DNA from: Eudoraea sp.
GTDB lineage: Bacteria; Bacteroidota; Bacteroidia; Flavobacteriales; Flavobacteriaceae
DNA: 7,953 bases
Assembly: GCA_013042125.1 (NCBI GenBank)
Contig: JABDQS010000126.1
Span: 1 to 7,953 of the forward strand
Direction: 5' to 3'
Positions 6,508 through 7,953 of this stretch are shown piece after piece. The position numbers were made by a program, and so were the translations under genes. The notes below the pieces were generated by a model that worked only from the letters and a program-made list of their open reading frames with translations, ran no database searches and was not told the origin of the DNA. Positions within the stretch are counted from its first letter, which is position 1; each line of letters begins with the position of its first letter.

Positions 6508-7953
6508 TTATTTATTTAAATCTTCTAAGACTTTTCTAACGATCTTAAAATCATCGAATTCAATCCTATTGCCATTGGTCTCCTGATAGGTCTCATGACC
6601 TTTCCCTGCCAACAGGATAATATCTTGTGCATCGGCTAACTGACAGGCCGTTTTTATGGCTTGCTCTCTATTTTCAATGGACAGTACCTTTTTTGCATTT
6701 TGTGGTTCCACTCCTGCTTCCATTTCCGAAATAATGGTGTTGGGTGGTTCCGTTCTGGGATTATCCGAGGTAAAAATGACCTTGTTACTCATGGATGAAG
6801 CGATATGCCCCATTACCGGACGCTTAGACTTGTCACGATCACCACCACACCCCACTACGGTGATGACGCTTTCATTTCCAGTCCTCAATGCGCTGATTGT
6901 ACTCAACACATTTTTTAAGGCGTCCGGCGTATGGGCATAATCAACAATAGCCGTTATGCGCTGTTTTGATATAAAATATTGGAACCTGCCATCCACATTT
7001 TCCAATTCACTTAATAGTTTAAGAATTTCGAGTTTTTCCAGACCCAATAACTCTGCCGTGGCGTAAATGGCGAGGATGTTATAGGCATTGAAATGGCCAA
7101 TAAGTTTGGTCCAAAGCTCATTATTTTCGATTTTCAGCAGTTGCCCGCTAAATTGATTTTCCAGGATCTGAGCCCGGTAGTCTGCATATGTTTTTAAGGC
7201 ATACGTATATTTTTTTGCACTAGTATTCTGTAACATCACCAGTCCGTTCTTATCATCTATATTAGAAAGTGCGAAAGCTGTTTTCGGTAAGCCATCGAAC
7301 AAACTCTTTTTAGTATCCCTGTATTCTGCAAAGGTTTTGTGATAGTCTAAATGATCATGGCTGAGGTTGGTAAAAATGGCCCCTGCAAAAAATAGTCCAT
7401 TGGTTCGTCGTTGAGCAATACCATGCGAACTGGCCTCCATAAAACAAAACTCGACCCCCTCTTCATTCATCAGGGATAGGTACTTGTTAATCGTTAGTGC
7501 ATCTGGCGTTGTATGCGTAGTGGTGTACTCCTTTTCATCTACCATGATCCTGATAGTTGAAAGCAATCCAACCTTATATCCGGCCTTTTTAAATAATTGA
7601 TAGAGCAGACTGCTTATTGTGGTTTTACCATTTGTACCGGTAACACCTACCAATTTTAAATTCTTGGACGGATTTCCATAAAAATTAGACGCCATAATAG
7701 CCAGCGCCTTATTTGAATCTTCAACTTCAATATAACTTATCTCATTGATGAGTTCTTCGGGCATTTTTTCGCAAACAATGGCATTTGCCCCCAGGTCAAT
7801 AGCCTTTTTTATATAGGTATGCCCATCAGATTGTGTTCCTTTTATTGCCACGAAGACATCGTCTAAACCTACAGATCGTGAATCAAAACAAATGTGGTTT
7901 ACCAACTTTGCCGTGGTACCACTCACCGCCGTTAAGCCTACTCCATATAATAT
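6508..7953 (-). CDS. murE: UDP-MurNAc-L-Ala-D-Glu--meso-diaminopimelate ligase MurE, 5' end outside window
   Basis: MurE is the cytoplasmic ligase that adds the third residue of the stem peptide. The frame is open to the window edge, giving 481 visible residues that begin [14 protein letters not shown], so the true start lies a few codons beyond 7953. The GTG at 7926 is an internal valine codon, not the start. Positions in visible residues: FDSRSV (23-28) in the UDP-binding domain; P-loop GTNGKTT (106-112); HTTPDAL (147-153); EASSHG (173-178); [11 protein letters not shown] (195-205); TKKSLF (214-219), the carbamylated-lysine region; GRFQ (322-325); DYAHTPDAL (338-346); [12 protein letters not shown] (368-379); DNPR (397-400); GKGHE (450-454). 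DNPR is the signature of meso-diaminopimelate specificity (lysine-adding enzymes differ at the Arg), so the wall is probably DAP-type. The stop is TAA at 6508, 19 bases before mraY. Confidence 0.97.
   Translation of the reverse strand: MLYGVGLTAVSGTTAKLVNHICFDSRSVGLDDVFVAIKGTQSDGHTYIKKAIDLGANAIVCEKMPEELINEISYIEVEDSNKALAIMASNFYGNPSKNLKLVGVTGTNGKTTISSLLYQLFKKAGYKVGLLSTIRIMVDEKEYTTTHTTPDALTINKYLSLMNEEGVEFCFMEASSHGIAQRRTNGLFFAGAIFTNLSHDHLDYHKTFAEYRDTKKSLFDGLPKTAFALSNIDDKNGLVMLQNTSAKKYTYALKTYADYRAQILENQFSGQLLKIENNELWTKLIGHFNAYNILAIYATAELLGLEKLEILKLLSELENVDGRFQYFISKQRITAIVDYAHTPDALKNVLSTISALRTGNESVITVVGCGGDRDKSKRPVMGHIASSMSNKVIFTSDNPRTEPPNTIISEMEAGVEPQNAKKVLSIENREQAIKTACQLADAQDIILLAGKGHETYQETNGNRIEFDDFKIVRKVLEDLNK

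Noticed and set aside
6656..6940. A 94-codon plus-strand open frame opposite murE
   Set aside because: It is antisense to the conserved C-terminal domain of MurE ([12 protein letters not shown] and DNPR region). The translation is a low-complexity mirror of these codons, with no domain or start signals.

Overview
This window is a continuous piece of a bacterial division and cell wall (dcw) cluster. Every gene is read from the minus strand. In transcription order (high to low coordinates) it holds murE (its 5' end lies outside the window), mraY, murD, ftsW, murG, murC and the first third or so of ftsQ, which runs off the low-coordinate edge. The gene order, the sequence character of MurE, MraY, FtsW and FtsQ, the A-rich and mostly Shine-Dalgarno-poor gene starts, and the moderate-to-low GC (judged by eye) point to a member of the Bacteroidota, most likely family Flavobacteriaceae. 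I cannot name a genus from this window.

Layout: ftsQ 1-311 (partial), murC 301-1653, murG 1646-2746, ftsW 2733-3929, murD 3933-5267, mraY 5268-6488, murE 6508-7953 (partial). Coding density is essentially complete. Neighbouring genes overlap by 11, 8 and 14 bases (murC/ftsQ, murG/murC, ftsW/murG) or are separated by 3, 0 and 19 bases (murD/ftsW, mraY/murD, murE/mraY). There is no non-coding stretch over 19 bases, and I see no terminator, RNA gene, mobile element, repeat array or CRISPR. The set should be one transcript whose main promoter lies upstream of the window (beyond 7953).

How the genes work together: MurC, MurD and MurE are successive cytoplasmic ATP-dependent ligases that add L-Ala, D-Glu and, here, most likely meso-diaminopimelate to UDP-MurNAc. 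MraY moves the finished phospho-MurNAc-pentapeptide to undecaprenyl phosphate (lipid I). MurG adds GlcNAc (lipid II). FtsW is the SEDS septal glycosyltransferase that polymerises lipid II, and FtsQ is a membrane-anchored divisome scaffold protein.

The region is ordinary core-genome content, and I found no undescribed system. The points worth a second look are small: TTG and GTG start codons for ftsW and murG placed exactly behind stop codons, a chain of gene overlaps, an enlarged extracytoplasmic loop in MraY, diverged SEDS motifs in FtsW, and no ddl between murC and ftsQ.
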